The notes under the pieces were generated by a model. It was not told the origin of the DNA and searched no databases. It worked only from the letters and a program-made list of their open reading frames with translations. DNA of 26,406 bases, taken from Bacteroides sp. UBA1317. GTDB taxonomy: Bacteria; Bacteroidota; Bacteroidia; Bacteroidales; Bacteroidaceae. Positions 9,113 to 17,852 of this stretch are shown here, in pieces (the first letter of the stretch is position 1; the number at the start of each line of letters is the position of its first letter). The DNA lies in contig DBTL01000167.1 in assembly GCA_002307035.1 (NCBI GenBank), positions 1 through 26,406 of the forward strand. The letters run 5' to 3'. The position numbers and the translations under genes were made by a program.

Positions 9113-9751
9113 CTACTTTTTCTTCATACCTTTATAGATCAAAAAGATCACAATAAAGAGGCCAATGCCAATAAAAATATAACCTAGTTCATGGCTGTAT
9201 TCCGTAACTTTCTCCAATAATTCTTGTTCTGTTTTGATACCTGGAACACTGGCAAGGTAGTAGCCAATAGCTCCTAAAATACTGTTCCAGATGGCGGCTC
9301 CCAGTGTAGTATAAATAAGAAAAGTACTCAGTTTCATACGTGCTAATCCCGCAGGAATTGAAATGAGCTGACGGACAGCCGGAATCAATCTTCCAATGAA
9401 AGTAGACAGTGCGCCGTGCTTATCGAAATAAATCTCAGCATGTTCTATTTTAGTCTGGTCAATAAGACACATGTGTCCAAAACGGCTGTTGGCAAATTTA
9501 TAAATGATGGGGCGTCCCAACCATCTGGCCAGATAGTAGTTTATGATGGCTCCGATATTGGCCCCGATGGTAGCAAACAGAATAACCAGATAAATATTCA
9601 GTTCTTTTCCTATTGCTGCTTTGTAGGCGGCTGGAGGAACTACAACTTCCGAAGGAAATGGAATGAAAGAACTTTCTATAGCCATCAACAGTGTGATGGT
9701 CCAGTAATTCAAATGATCAAGACACCATTGTATAAAAGTAACTGATTCCAT
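9113..9751 (-). CDS. DedA family inner-membrane protein
   Basis: A 212-residue polytopic membrane protein of the DedA (SNARE-associated/VTT) superfamily, whose members act as lipid flippases or proton-coupled transporters and support envelope integrity. The sequence shows the family hallmarks: SSFIPFPSEVVVPPA near residues 27-41 with the conserved acidic Glu, and the FIGRLIPAVRQLISIPAGLARM segment region with its conserved Arg and Gly at about 118-139. Several hydrophobic helices and a basic C-terminus (YKGMKKK) are visible. It is the last gene of a minus-strand run after glnS and the TPR gene, 27 bp downstream of the latter. The family is clear; the transported lipid is not predictable. Confidence 0.92.
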   Translation of the reverse strand: MESVTFIQWCLDHLNYWTITLLMAIESSFIPFPSEVVVPPAAYKAAIGKELNIYLVILFATIGANIGAIINYYLARWLGRPIIYKFANSRFGHMCLIDQTKIEHAEIYFDKHGALSTFIGRLIPAVRQLISIPAGLARMKLSTFLIYTTLGAAIWNSILGAIGYYLASVPGIKTEQELLEKVTEYSHELGYIFIGIGLFIVIFLIYKGMKKK

Positions 9752-9778
9752 AATTCAACTCAAATGTTAATTGATACT

Positions 9779-11215
9779 TTATTGTATTTTTCTATTTAAA
9801 TCATCCAAAATCGAATTGATCGAAGAAGCGATTTCTGATTTGTCATCCTCTTCTTCATAGCCGAGTATACTATATATATCTGCTATTTTGAGCGGTTCAT
9901 CTGCTAAGTTGTTATGTTTATTGAAATTCACTGCATCTTTCAACATTAAATAAGCACATGCCAGATATTGCTCAATATCTTCAAACTGAGGATCTAATTC
10001 TTTTATTTCTGTAAACAGTATTTTTGCCCACTCATATTTTCCGGCTTTGAAACAATGCAATCCAATCTCGAACTTTGCATCGACAATGGCTTTTAATTCA
10101 GGTTTTTTTGTCGGATTAAAGTTCCATTGCTTCCATGCTTTCTCTTCTTCTCCTCTTTGAAGGTATATTATTCCAAGGCTGACATCAAGATCAATTTCGT
10201 CAGGGAATATTTGTTTTCCTTTTTGGGCTAGTTCGTAGGCCTCGTCATAAGATTCCATTTTTGTGAGGCAATACACTGTGTTTTTATATAATTCGCAGAG
10301 CAAAAAAATATCTTCAATAACGCTAATCTCCAATGCTTTGCTATACTCATTATAAGCTTCTTTCCATTGGCCTGTCTCCAGAAACATTGTTCCGGCTAAG
10401 GAGTATGTATATTCTTTAGGTAGTGGTAATTCGTTTAATACCTCATTAAATAAACTACTCGATTCCTCTAGTTCTCCCATGAGTTTTAAGCAAATGCTTC
10501 TTCTTATTTTTGCGTCCTGGTTATCCGGTTCAATAGCTAAAGCGAAATCAGCAGCTTCTAACGCTTTGCTGTATTCTTTCATATTCGTATAGATGGTCGA
10601 AAGAGTCAGCCAGCATTCAATTTGGTATGGATGTGCATCTAATAATTTGTTGCACCATTTGGCGGCCAAATCATATTGACCGTTGGAGACATAACAGTTG
10701 AGTAGTGAGCTTGCGAAATCGTCATAGTCTTTCTGATTTGTTTCAGGTTGAATCTTTTCAATCATTGGCTCTAGCAAGGAAAGGGCTTCTTTTATATAAT
10801 CCTTCTCAATATACAAATCAGATATCTCAAGAACAGTTTCTATCTCTTCTCGGTCTTCCAGATTGTTGAATATCTCGTTGGCTTCATTTAATCTATTCGT
10901 TTTGAGCAATAGCTCAGCTTTCAGCATTTTAAACTCTCTGGAGTAGGTCTCAGTAATACTGTTTAGTATTACCTCTGCTTGTTCCATTTGATCTTTATCT
11001 ATATAAATATAGGCTTTTTCGATCAAGAGTTCCGTATTATTCGGATGAAAAGTTAAGCCATAGTCTATAACAGATAGAGCTTTTCCGTCTTCTTTTTCAT
11101 CACTATATACGTTTGCTATCTCAATTATTTGTTCTGTTTCAAAGTAGACACTTTTGTTTTCCCCCTTCATTTTCTCGTATTGAAGGACCAATTCTTGAAC
11201 TTGCTTATCGTTCAT
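9779..11215 (-). CDS. Tetratricopeptide repeat (TPR) protein
   Basis: A 478-residue protein made almost wholly of helical TPR-like repeats, for example YDLAAKWCNKLLDAHPYQIE, YSKALEAADFALAIEPDN and GQWKEAYNEYSKALE. No signal peptide or transmembrane segment is visible, so it is probably cytoplasmic and acts as a binding scaffold. The protein is strongly acidic and rich in Glu. It starts 45 bp after the glnS stop and is followed 27 bp later by dedA, so the three are probably cotranscribed. No catalytic domain is recognisable and I cannot assign a partner. Confidence 0.88.
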   Translation of the reverse strand: MNDKQVQELVLQYEKMKGENKSVYFETEQIIEIANVYSDEKEDGKALSVIDYGLTFHPNNTELLIEKAYIYIDKDQMEQAEVILNSITETYSREFKMLKAELLLKTNRLNEANEIFNNLEDREEIETVLEISDLYIEKDYIKEALSLLEPMIEKIQPETNQKDYDDFASSLLNCYVSNGQYDLAAKWCNKLLDAHPYQIECWLTLSTIYTNMKEYSKALEAADFALAIEPDNQDAKIRRSICLKLMGELEESSSLFNEVLNELPLPKEYTYSLAGTMFLETGQWKEAYNEYSKALEISVIEDIFLLCELYKNTVYCLTKMESYDEAYELAQKGKQIFPDEIDLDVSLGIIYLQRGEEEKAWKQWNFNPTKKPELKAIVDAKFEIGLHCFKAGKYEWAKILFTEIKELDPQFEDIEQYLACAYLMLKDAVNFNKHNNLADEPLKIADIYSILGYEEEDDKSEIASSINSILDDLNRKIQ

Positions 11216-11260
11216 TGAAATATATATTTATTCTCTATTTTCCGCAATTATTTTTGCGGG

Positions 11261-12973
11261 TTATTGTTTATTTATTTTTCCCCAAGTATCTTTTAAACCG
11301 ACTGTGCGGTTGAATATGAGTTTTTCGGGTGTTGATTCTTTGTCTATATTGAAATAGCCGATGCGTTGGAATTGAAGATAAGCGTAGGGCTTTAGCTCGC
11401 TCAAATACTTCTCTACGTAGCAATTTGTCAATACTGTAAGCGATTCGGAATTTAAAAGTTCGCGGAAGTCGGAATCAACTTCAGCACCCGGGTTCTCTAT
11501 TTTGAACAGGCGGTCGTACAACCGAACTTCTGCAGGTAGACAATGCGTGCAACTTACCCAATGAAGAGTGCCTTTCACTTTACGATTACTCTCGGGCATA
11601 CCACTGCGGGTATGAGGATCGTATTCGCAGTAAATTTCCGTTATTTCGCCATTTTCGTCTTTCTTACATCCTGTACATTTCACAATATAAGCGTTTTTTA
11701 AACGTACTTCCTGTCCGGGAGTCATTCTAAAGAATTTCTTTGGAGCATCTTCCATGAAGTCTTCGCGTTCCATCCAAAGCTCGCGACTAAATTGGATGTG
11801 GTGCATGCCTGATTCCGGATTTTCGGGGTTGTTGATCGCTTCCATCTCTTCCACTTGCCCTTCGGGGTAATTGGTGATGACAAGCTTAACCGGGTTCAGT
11901 ACGGCAGAAACACGGGTTGCACGTGTGTTTAGGTCTTCACGCAGTGCCGCTTCAAGTAATGAAACATCATTCAACGCTTCATATTTCGTATAACCTATCA
12001 TATCAATAAACTTCCGGATAGATTCGGGAGAATAACCTCGTCGGCGGTATCCGCAAATAGTTGGCATACGGGGATCATCCCATCCGCTCACTAATCCTTC
12101 TTTAACCAGTGTAAGTAATTTGCGTTTACTCATTACTGTATATGTCAGGTTTAATCGGTTGAATTCCATTTGTCGAGGGCGATATCCGGCTTCTCCGGCC
12201 AAAGGAGTCTCCTTCAGTTCGTTTACAAAGTAATCGTACAAGGGACGGTGAACTTCAAATTCCAGCGTGCAGATGGAGTGGGTGACACCTTCGAAATAAT
12301 CACTTTGTCCATGAGCGAAGTCGTACATCGGATAGGCTTTCCATGCATCACCGGTGCGATGGTGAGGATGCTTGATCACCCGATAGATGATTGGGTCACG
12401 GAAGTGCATGTTAGGGTTGGCCATATCTATTTTGGCACGTAGCACCATGGCTCCTTCTTCTATTTCTCCCGTATTCATCTTATTGAAAAGAGTTAAGTTC
12501 TCCTCCACTGGGCGGTTACGGTAGGGGCTTTCGGTACCTGCTTGCGTAGGAGTACCTTTTTGTTTGGCTATCTCTTCAGCAGTTTGTTCATCTATATACG
12601 CCTTGCCTTGCTTTATAAGTTCCACGGCAAAGTCCCACAGTTGTTGAAAGTAGTCGGAAGCATAATAGATGTTTTCCCATTGGAAGCCCATCCATTGAAT
12701 ATCTTCCATGATAGAGTCTACATATTCGGTATCTTCTTTTACCGGATTAGTGTCATCGAAGCGTAGATTGCATATTCCTCCATATTTTTTTGCCACGCCG
12801 AAATCCATGCAAATAGCTTTGGCATGACCGATATGGAGATACCCGTTGGGCTCAGGTGGGAATCGGGTCTGTATCTTTCCCGCATTTTTTCCCTCTTTTA
12901 GATCACTCTCTATGGCCTGCTCAATAAAATTAAGGCTTTTCTTTTCGCCCGATTCTTCTTTAATATCCGTCAT
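11261..12973 (-). CDS. glnS: Glutamine--tRNA ligase (GlnRS)
   Basis: A 570-residue class I aminoacyl-tRNA synthetase that charges tRNA-Gln with glutamine and ATP in the cytoplasm. The HIGH motif is at residues 47-50 in FPPEPNGYLHIGHAK and the KMSKS-loop equivalent is MSKRK at 281-285. RFDDTNPVKE and the C-terminal anticodon-binding beta-barrels are in place, and length is normal for bacterial GlnRS. Its presence implies direct charging of tRNA-Gln rather than sole reliance on the transamidation route. It is the first gene of the glnS-TPR-dedA run; a perfect -7 element lies 31 bp upstream. Confidence 0.97.
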   Translation of the reverse strand: MTDIKEESGEKKSLNFIEQAIESDLKEGKNAGKIQTRFPPEPNGYLHIGHAKAICMDFGVAKKYGGICNLRFDDTNPVKEDTEYVDSIMEDIQWMGFQWENIYYASDYFQQLWDFAVELIKQGKAYIDEQTAEEIAKQKGTPTQAGTESPYRNRPVEENLTLFNKMNTGEIEEGAMVLRAKIDMANPNMHFRDPIIYRVIKHPHHRTGDAWKAYPMYDFAHGQSDYFEGVTHSICTLEFEVHRPLYDYFVNELKETPLAGEAGYRPRQMEFNRLNLTYTVMSKRKLLTLVKEGLVSGWDDPRMPTICGYRRRGYSPESIRKFIDMIGYTKYEALNDVSLLEAALREDLNTRATRVSAVLNPVKLVITNYPEGQVEEMEAINNPENPESGMHHIQFSRELWMEREDFMEDAPKKFFRMTPGQEVRLKNAYIVKCTGCKKDENGEITEIYCEYDPHTRSGMPESNRKVKGTLHWVSCTHCLPAEVRLYDRLFKIENPGAEVDSDFRELLNSESLTVLTNCYVEKYLSELKPYAYLQFQRIGYFNIDKESTPEKLIFNRTVGLKDTWGKINKQ

Positions 12974-13003
12974 GATAGCACGTGTTTACTTAATTTGAGG
13001 CCA

Positions 13004-13011
13004 CAAAAATA
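13004..13011 (-). promoter_or_regulatory. -7 element of a probable glnS promoter
   Basis: Read on the minus strand the site is TATTTTTG, an 8 of 8 match to TAnnTTTG, in the 58-bp gap between pstS and glnS. No TTTG is present at the expected -33 distance, which would fall inside the end of pstS. It would let glnS be expressed independently of pstS. Confidence 0.45.
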
Positions 13012-13031
13012 TGATATTTTTTTATGATAAC

Positions 13032-13844
13032 CTAGTGCACCGGAATATATCCGCTCTTTTTTATAATCTCCTGTCCCTCGGGCGAAAGAACAAAGTGTAT
13101 AAAAGGATCTACCAGCTGTTTGTTGTGGCTGTTGTAGTAGAAAAAAAGTGGTCGTACAATAGGGTACAGTTTTTTCGTTGCGTTTTCTACGGAAGGTGCT
13201 ACAAAATTCTTACCATCGTAAGAAACTTGTATGGCTTTCACTCTTGGTGAAAGATAAGCCAATCCCACGTAACCGATTGCACCTTTTGTTTGGCTTACCG
13301 ATTGAATAATAGCTCCTGTAGCAGGCATAGAAAGACTACTGCTCATATAGTTTTTGTTTTTAAGCACGTTTTCTTTGAAGAACTCGTAAGTACCCGAAGA
13401 AGTTTCGCGTGAATAGACCACGATCTTACGATCATCACCTCCCACTTGCATCCAATTGGTTATTTTACCTCTAAAGATGGCTTCCAGTTGGGCCCGTGTA
13501 AGTCGTCTTACCGGGTTCGACGGATGCACAACCACTGCCAAGGCATCATACGCAATAATCACCTCTGTGGCATTCTGCTGAGCTTTTTTAAGTTTCATCT
13601 TTTCGCTAAACTTTATTCCTCGGGAAGCCATCGCTATATCCGTTGTGTTATCTAACAAGGCCGATATTCCTACACCACTACCTCCTCCGGTAACAGTTAC
13701 TCTGGCTTCGGGATGAAGTTTCATGTAGCGTTCGGCTGTTTGCTGAGAGACCGGTAGCACAGTGTCACTACCTTTTATGCGTTGTGCCTGAGCTGCAATA
13801 GCATAAATAGCAAATACAAATACGAATAGGTTTTTAGCTTTCAT
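13032..13844 (-). CDS. pstS: Phosphate ABC transporter substrate-binding protein PstS
   Basis: A 270-residue periplasmic phosphate-binding protein feeding the PstCAB importer. I start at the ATG at 13844 rather than the upstream in-frame ATG at 13910, because MKAKNLFVFVFAIYAIAAQA is an ideal signal peptide, cleaved before Gln21. Phosphate-binding loops are visible: GSDTVLP after the signal, TGGGSGVGI, TDIAMASRGIK and SRETSSGTYEFF. The C-terminal lobe includes TKGAIGYVGLAYLSP. Unlike the usual pstSCAB order, the gene is on the opposite strand from pstC, with 216 bp between the start codons, so pstS has its own promoter. I saw no clean TAnnTTTG upstream, which would fit an activator-dependent promoter. 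Confidence 0.94.
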   Translation of the reverse strand: MKAKNLFVFVFAIYAIAAQAQRIKGSDTVLPVSQQTAERYMKLHPEARVTVTGGGSGVGISALLDNTTDIAMASRGIKFSEKMKLKKAQQNATEVIIAYDALAVVVHPSNPVRRLTRAQLEAIFRGKITNWMQVGGDDRKIVVYSRETSSGTYEFFKENVLKNKNYMSSSLSMPATGAIIQSVSQTKGAIGYVGLAYLSPRVKAIQVSYDGKNFVAPSVENATKKLYPIVRPLFFYYNSHNKQLVDPFIHFVLSPEGQEIIKKSGYIPVH

Positions 13845-13962
13845 ACAATTAAATAAAAGAGGTTTATTTATTATTATCATTAAATAATCGGGCGAAATTG
13901 TTCTTTGCAAATCTCGGAAACTAATATTTCATTTAGGTTACAAAAACCGATCAGAAGGTGTT

Positions 13963-13986
13963 CGTAATCAAAACGTAATACTTTTG
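13963..13986 (+). promoter_or_regulatory. Pho-box-like direct repeat overlapping a -7 element upstream of pstC
   Basis: CGTAATC (13963-13969) and CGTAATA (13974-13980) are 7-base direct repeats set 11 bp apart by an AAAA spacer, the architecture of PhoB/OmpR-family sites, though the bases differ from the enterobacterial CTGTCAT box. The second repeat runs into TACTTTTG (13979-13986), an 8 of 8 match to the -7 consensus, giving a leader of about 70 nt to pstC. Because the repeats touch the -7 element rather than sitting further upstream, activation geometry is uncertain; repression is possible. Confidence 0.42.
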
Positions 13987-14060
13987 AAACAATTCCTTCA
14001 ACTCAAAGACACATCATCTTAATGATAACTGAGTTTCTTTGCAGCATCAAATAATAAGGT

Positions 14061-15245
14061 ATGAAGAAGTATTTTGAGAAAATAGTCGCTGGTATACTTA
14101 CTTGTAGCGGATTCGTAACAAGTATTACCATCGTATTGATCGTCTTGTTCCTGTTTACTGAGGCTTTCGGTTTGTTTAGAAGCAAGGTGATTGAAGATGG
14201 CTATGTGCTGGCTTTAAACAAAGGCACTGCTGTAAGTAAGTTGAATTCTGCTCAAATAAAAGGGGTTTTCGATGAAGAAATCACCAATTGGAAGCAGTTA
14301 GGTGGGAAAGACCTGCCTATTAAAGTTTTCAGGTTGGAAGACATTACCCGATATTATACAGAAGCAGAACTGGGTGATGCTTATGAACACGCAGGGGCTA
14401 AAATTTGCGAGTTAGTTGAAAAAACGCCCGGAATCATCGCCTTTGTCCCGGCTCAATTTATTGTTGAAGGCAGCAATATACATTTAATTAAGGATAATAC
14501 CATATCTCTTACAGATGTACTAGCTGGAGCAGAATGGTTTCCTACGGCTACACCGGCTCCACAATTTGGCTTTTTACCACTGATAACAGGTACTTTATGG
14601 GTCAGTTTGTTTGCCATATTGATTGCGTTGCCATTCGGTTTGTCCGTATCAATCTATATGTCCGAAGTTGCTGCACCTCGTACACGCAATATTCTCAAAC
14701 CTATCATTGAATTGCTTAGTGGTATTCCTTCTGTTGTCTATGGCTTCTTTGGACTCATTGTCATTGTGCCGTTCATACAGAAACTTTTCGATTTGCCTGT
14801 GGGTGAAACCGGATTAGCTGGTAGTGTGGTACTTGCTATCATGGCTTTACCTACCATTATTACGGTCACTGAAGACGCCATGCGTAATTGTCCTCGGGCT
14901 ATGCGCGAAGCTAGTTTGGCTCTTGGTGCTTCTCAGTGGCAGACGATTTATAAAGTAGTCATCCCTTATTCTATTTCAGGCATTACGTCAGGAGTGGTGT
15001 TGGGCATCGGTCGAGCTATTGGCGAAACAATGGCGGTGCTGATGGTAACGGGTAATGCTGCTGTGATTCCTACCACTATTCTCGAACCATTGCGAACCAT
15101 TCCCGCCACGATTGCGGCGGAATTGGGTGAAGCTCCTGCCGGAGGGGCACACTATCAGGCTTTGTTTTTGCTGGGTGTGGTACTGTTTTTCATTACTTTG
15201 ATTATAAACTTTAGCGTTGAAGCCATTTCTTCAAAAAGAAAATAA
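14061..15245 (+). CDS. pstC: Phosphate ABC transporter permease PstC with a PstS-like periplasmic insert
   Basis: A 394-residue inner-membrane permease subunit of the Pst importer. The first transmembrane helix is at about residues 10-33. It is followed by a soluble stretch (about 48-145) not found in standard PstC, then the permease core from about 165 with the cytoplasmic coupling loop MREASLALGASQWQT and further helices. The insert has SAQIKGVFDEEITNWKQLGG and TPGIIAFVPAQF, which line up with RAQLEAIFRGKITNWMQVGG and TKGAIGYVGLAYL of the PstS in this window. It is longer than typical PstC (about 300-320 residues) because of this insert. pstA begins 7 bp after its stop. Permease identity is firm; the role of the insert is unknown. 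Confidence 0.94.
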   Translation: MKKYFEKIVAGILTCSGFVTSITIVLIVLFLFTEAFGLFRSKVIEDGYVLALNKGTAVSKLNSAQIKGVFDEEITNWKQLGGKDLPIKVFRLEDITRYYTEAELGDAYEHAGAKICELVEKTPGIIAFVPAQFIVEGSNIHLIKDNTISLTDVLAGAEWFPTATPAPQFGFLPLITGTLWVSLFAILIALPFGLSVSIYMSEVAAPRTRNILKPIIELLSGIPSVVYGFFGLIVIVPFIQKLFDLPVGETGLAGSVVLAIMALPTIITVTEDAMRNCPRAMREASLALGASQWQTIYKVVIPYSISGITSGVVLGIGRAIGETMAVLMVTGNAAVIPTTILEPLRTIPATIAAELGEAPAGGAHYQALFLLGVVLFFITLIINFSVEAISSKRK

Positions 15246-15252
15246 AAAAACG

Positions 15253-16146
15253 ATGGACAATTTAGTTATAAAGAATAGTATTTCCGGATCGAAAGCTAAA
15301 CGCAGGTCTCAATTGATAGCATTTGGCCTGTTCCGCTTATTAAGTTTGTGTGTGGTGCTTATCTTATTTGCCATCTTAGGCTTTATTATATATAAAGGTA
15401 TAGGTGTTATCAGTTGGGACTTCATCACTACCGCTCCTGAAGATGGAATGACTGGCGGGGGCATTTGGCCGGCTATTGTGGGTACTTTCTATTTGATGAT
15501 TGGTAGCGCGCTTTTCGCTTTTCCAATAGGTATAATGAGTGGTATTTACATGAATGAATATGCACCTAAAGGTAAGCTTGTGCGATTTATCAGGGTGATG
15601 ACCAATAACCTGAGTGGAATCCCTTCCATTGTATTTGGGCTCTTTGGCATGGCACTCTTTGTCAACTATCTGGGCTTTGGTGACAGTATACTTGCAGGAT
15701 CTCTTACGTTAGGTTTACTATGCCTGCCTCTGGTGATACGTACCACGGAAGAAGCTTTGAAAGCTATTCCGGATGGTTTGCGTGAGGGAAGTCGAGCATT
15801 GGGTGCCACAAAATTGCAAACGATCTGGCATGTTGTTTTGCCTATGGGTATGCCCAACATCATTACAGGTCTTATTCTTGCTCTGGGTCGCGTTTCCGGA
15901 GAAACGGCTCCGATCCTCTTTACCTGTGCCGCATACTTTTTGCCACAACTGCCTCACAGCATGTTCGATCAGTGCATGGCACTGCCTTATCATTTATATG
16001 TTATCGCCACTAGCGGAACGGATATGGAAGCGCAGTTACCTTTGGCCTATGGTACAGCTTTGGTTTTAATCGTAATCATTCTGGCCGTCAATCTGCTGGC
16101 CAATGCTTTGCGAAAGTATTTCGAAAAGAAAGTAAAGACGAATTAA
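15253..16146 (+). CDS. pstA: Phosphate ABC transporter permease PstA
   Basis: A 297-residue inner-membrane permease that pairs with PstC. I choose the ATG at 15253 (MDNLVIKNS), 7 bp after the pstC stop; the longer reading from 15217 would overlap pstC by 29 bp and adds only a charged tail. The first transmembrane helix is at about residues 25-50, then GGGIWPAIVGTFYLM and the permease core. The coupling loop is GLREGSRALGATKLQTIWHV, and NNLSGIPSIVFGLFG is the family motif shared with PstC (LLSGIPSVVYGFFG). It sits in the pstC-pstA-pstB-phoU operon. Length is normal. Confidence 0.94.
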   Translation: MDNLVIKNSISGSKAKRRSQLIAFGLFRLLSLCVVLILFAILGFIIYKGIGVISWDFITTAPEDGMTGGGIWPAIVGTFYLMIGSALFAFPIGIMSGIYMNEYAPKGKLVRFIRVMTNNLSGIPSIVFGLFGMALFVNYLGFGDSILAGSLTLGLLCLPLVIRTTEEALKAIPDGLREGSRALGATKLQTIWHVVLPMGMPNIITGLILALGRVSGETAPILFTCAAYFLPQLPHSMFDQCMALPYHLYVIATSGTDMEAQLPLAYGTALVLIVIILAVNLLANALRKYFEKKVKTN

Positions 16147-16194
16147 TCATTCGTGAAGTTTTTTTTGATCTTGTAAATTCAATAGAGAAAAATA

Positions 16195-16953
16195 ATGGTA
16201 AATAACAAAATTACTACTCGTGATGTTAACTTCTGGTATGGTGATTTTCATGCACTAAAGAACATTAGCATGCTCATAGAAGAGAAATCGGTGGTTGCAT
16301 TCATCGGACCGTCAGGTTGTGGAAAATCCACTTTCCTGAGACTCTTTAACCGAATGAATGATTTGATACCCGGTACACGCATGTCCGGAGAAATTCTGAT
16401 AGATAATCTCAATATCTACGAGAAAGGAGTGGAGGTAGATGAGCTGAGAAAGAATGTAGGAATGGTCTTTCAGCGACCCAACCCTTTTCCGAAAAGCATT
16501 TTTGAGAATGTGGCATACGGACTTCGGGTGAATGGCGTGAAAGATGAAACGTTAATTCGTCAGCGTGTGGAAGAGACCTTGAAAGGAGCTGCTTTGTGGA
16601 ATGAAGTGAAAGATAAATTGAAGGAATCAGCTTACGCTCTCTCCGGAGGTCAGCAACAACGCCTTTGCATTGCCCGTGCTATGGCTGTATCGCCTTCGGT
16701 ATTGCTTATGGACGAACCTGCATCAGCACTCGACCCCATCTCTACAGCAAAGGTCGAAGAGTTGATTCATGAGCTTAAGAAAGAATACACCATTGTTATT
16801 GTGACGCACAACATGCAACAAGCAGCACGTGTTAGTGATAAAACGGCTTTCTTTTATCTGGGAGAAATGGTCGAGTTTGGAGAGACAAAGAAAATTTTCA
16901 CAAATCCATTAAAAGAACAAACTCAGAACTATATTACCGGAAGATTCGGATAA
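16195..16953 (+). CDS. pstB: Phosphate ABC transporter ATP-binding protein PstB
   Basis: A 252-residue cytoplasmic ATPase that drives phosphate import through PstCA. Walker A is GPSGCGKST from Gly38 (Lys44), the Q-loop is VFQRPNPFPKS, the ABC signature is LSGGQQQRLCIARA, Walker B is VLLMDEPASALDP, and the switch histidine is in VTHNM. PNPFPKS after the Q-loop is diagnostic for PstB within ABC ATPases. The gene begins 48 bp after pstA; the gap contains a weak hairpin followed by eight T residues, so expression relative to the permeases could be modulated. Identification is firm. Confidence 0.97.
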   Translation: MVNNKITTRDVNFWYGDFHALKNISMLIEEKSVVAFIGPSGCGKSTFLRLFNRMNDLIPGTRMSGEILIDNLNIYEKGVEVDELRKNVGMVFQRPNPFPKSIFENVAYGLRVNGVKDETLIRQRVEETLKGAALWNEVKDKLKESAYALSGGQQQRLCIARAMAVSPSVLLMDEPASALDPISTAKVEELIHELKKEYTIVIVTHNMQQAARVSDKTAFFYLGEMVEFGETKKIFTNPLKEQTQNYITGRFG

Positions 16954-17014
16954 ATTGGTATATTTGTACCCACGCTGCATAGAACATAGATAATTCATAA
17001 ATATTAGAATAAAG

Positions 17015-17704
17015 ATGGTAAAGTTTATAGAATCAGAACTTCTTTTGCTGAAGAAAGAGATAGATGAAATGTGGACGCTTGTTTATAGCCAGCTTGATAG
17101 AGCGGGTGAGGCTGTGTTGACCCTTGACAAGGAACTGGCCCGACAGGTTGTTGTGCGTGAGAAGCGAGTGAATGCCTTCGAACTCAAGATAGATAGTGAT
17201 GTGGAAGATGTGATTGCTCTTTACAACCCTGTAGCAATAGATCTTCGTTTTGTTCTTGCTATGCTGAAAATCAATACAAATCTTGAGCGTTTGGGTGATT
17301 TTGCGGAAAGCATTGCCCGTTTTGTTATTAACTGTGATGAGCCGGCTCTTGATAGTGAACTGTTAAAACGTTTGCGATTGGAAGAGATGCAGGCGGAAGT
17401 GCTCTCGATGCTAGAAATTACTAAGCGTGCATTGGATGAAGAAAGCCTTGAGCTTGCCACATCTGTTTTTGCAAAAGATAATTTGCTGGATGACATCAAT
17501 GGAAGTGTGTCTGCTGTGTTGGCTGATTATTTAAAAGATCATGCTGATAACCTATTGCCATATCTCAATTTGGTTAGTGTATTCCGTAAATTGGAGCGTT
17601 CGGGAGATCATATTACTAATATTGCAGAAGAAATTGTGTTCTATATTGATGCCAAAGTACTCAAACATAGCGGGAAGATTGATGAACATTACCCCCAGAA
17701 GTAG
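17015..17704 (+). CDS. phoU: Phosphate signalling and uptake regulator PhoU
   Basis: A 229-residue all-helical cytoplasmic protein made of two PhoU three-helix bundles. It couples the Pst transporter to the phosphate-sensing histidine kinase and restrains Pst activity when phosphate is plentiful. Metal-binding-type motifs of the family are visible in both halves: the NTNLERLGDFAESIARF region at about residues 87-103 and VFRKLERSGDHITNIAEE at about 189-206. It closes the pst operon 61 bp after pstB and is followed by a hairpin. No phoB/phoR pair is present in the window. Confidence 0.94.
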   Translation: MVKFIESELLLLKKEIDEMWTLVYSQLDRAGEAVLTLDKELARQVVVREKRVNAFELKIDSDVEDVIALYNPVAIDLRFVLAMLKINTNLERLGDFAESIARFVINCDEPALDSELLKRLRLEEMQAEVLSMLEITKRALDEESLELATSVFAKDNLLDDINGSVSAVLADYLKDHADNLLPYLNLVSVFRKLERSGDHITNIAEEIVFYIDAKVLKHSGKIDEHYPQK

Positions 17705-17724
17705 GCAACTCCGTCTTTTATTTA

Positions 17725-17779
17725 ATTAGTGCTCATTAAGAGAAAAATTCTATTTTTCCTTTTAATGGGCACTAATTTT
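17725..17779 (+). terminator. Hairpin after phoU, probable terminator of the pst operon
   Basis: ATTAGTGCTCATTAA (17725-17739) pairs over 15 positions (one G-T) with TTAATGGGCACTAAT (17762-17776); the inner loop adds partial pairing between AAAAAT and ATTTTT. Only four T residues follow, so termination may be incomplete. It lies 20 bp after the phoU stop. Confidence 0.6.
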
Positions 17780-17852
17780 AGGGTCTTTCACCGCTTAAAT
17801 GATAATAAAGGCAAAGAAATCTCAAAAATATGTTATAAGACATGTTTTATTA

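Noticed and set aside
13845..13910. N-terminal extension of PstS from an upstream ATG
   Set aside because: The extension precedes a textbook signal peptide beginning at 13844 and would bury it; the shorter start is preferred.
14034..14041. TTTCTTTG as the -7 element for pstC
   Set aside because: It misses the second base of TAnnTTTG and lacks a -33; TACTTTTG at 13979-13986 is a full match.
16138..16166. Hairpin plus T run between pstA and pstB, possible attenuator
   Set aside because: The stem is only 6 bp (ACGAAT/ATTCGT), overlaps the pstA stop codon and the T run starts 4 bases away; too weak to call a terminator.
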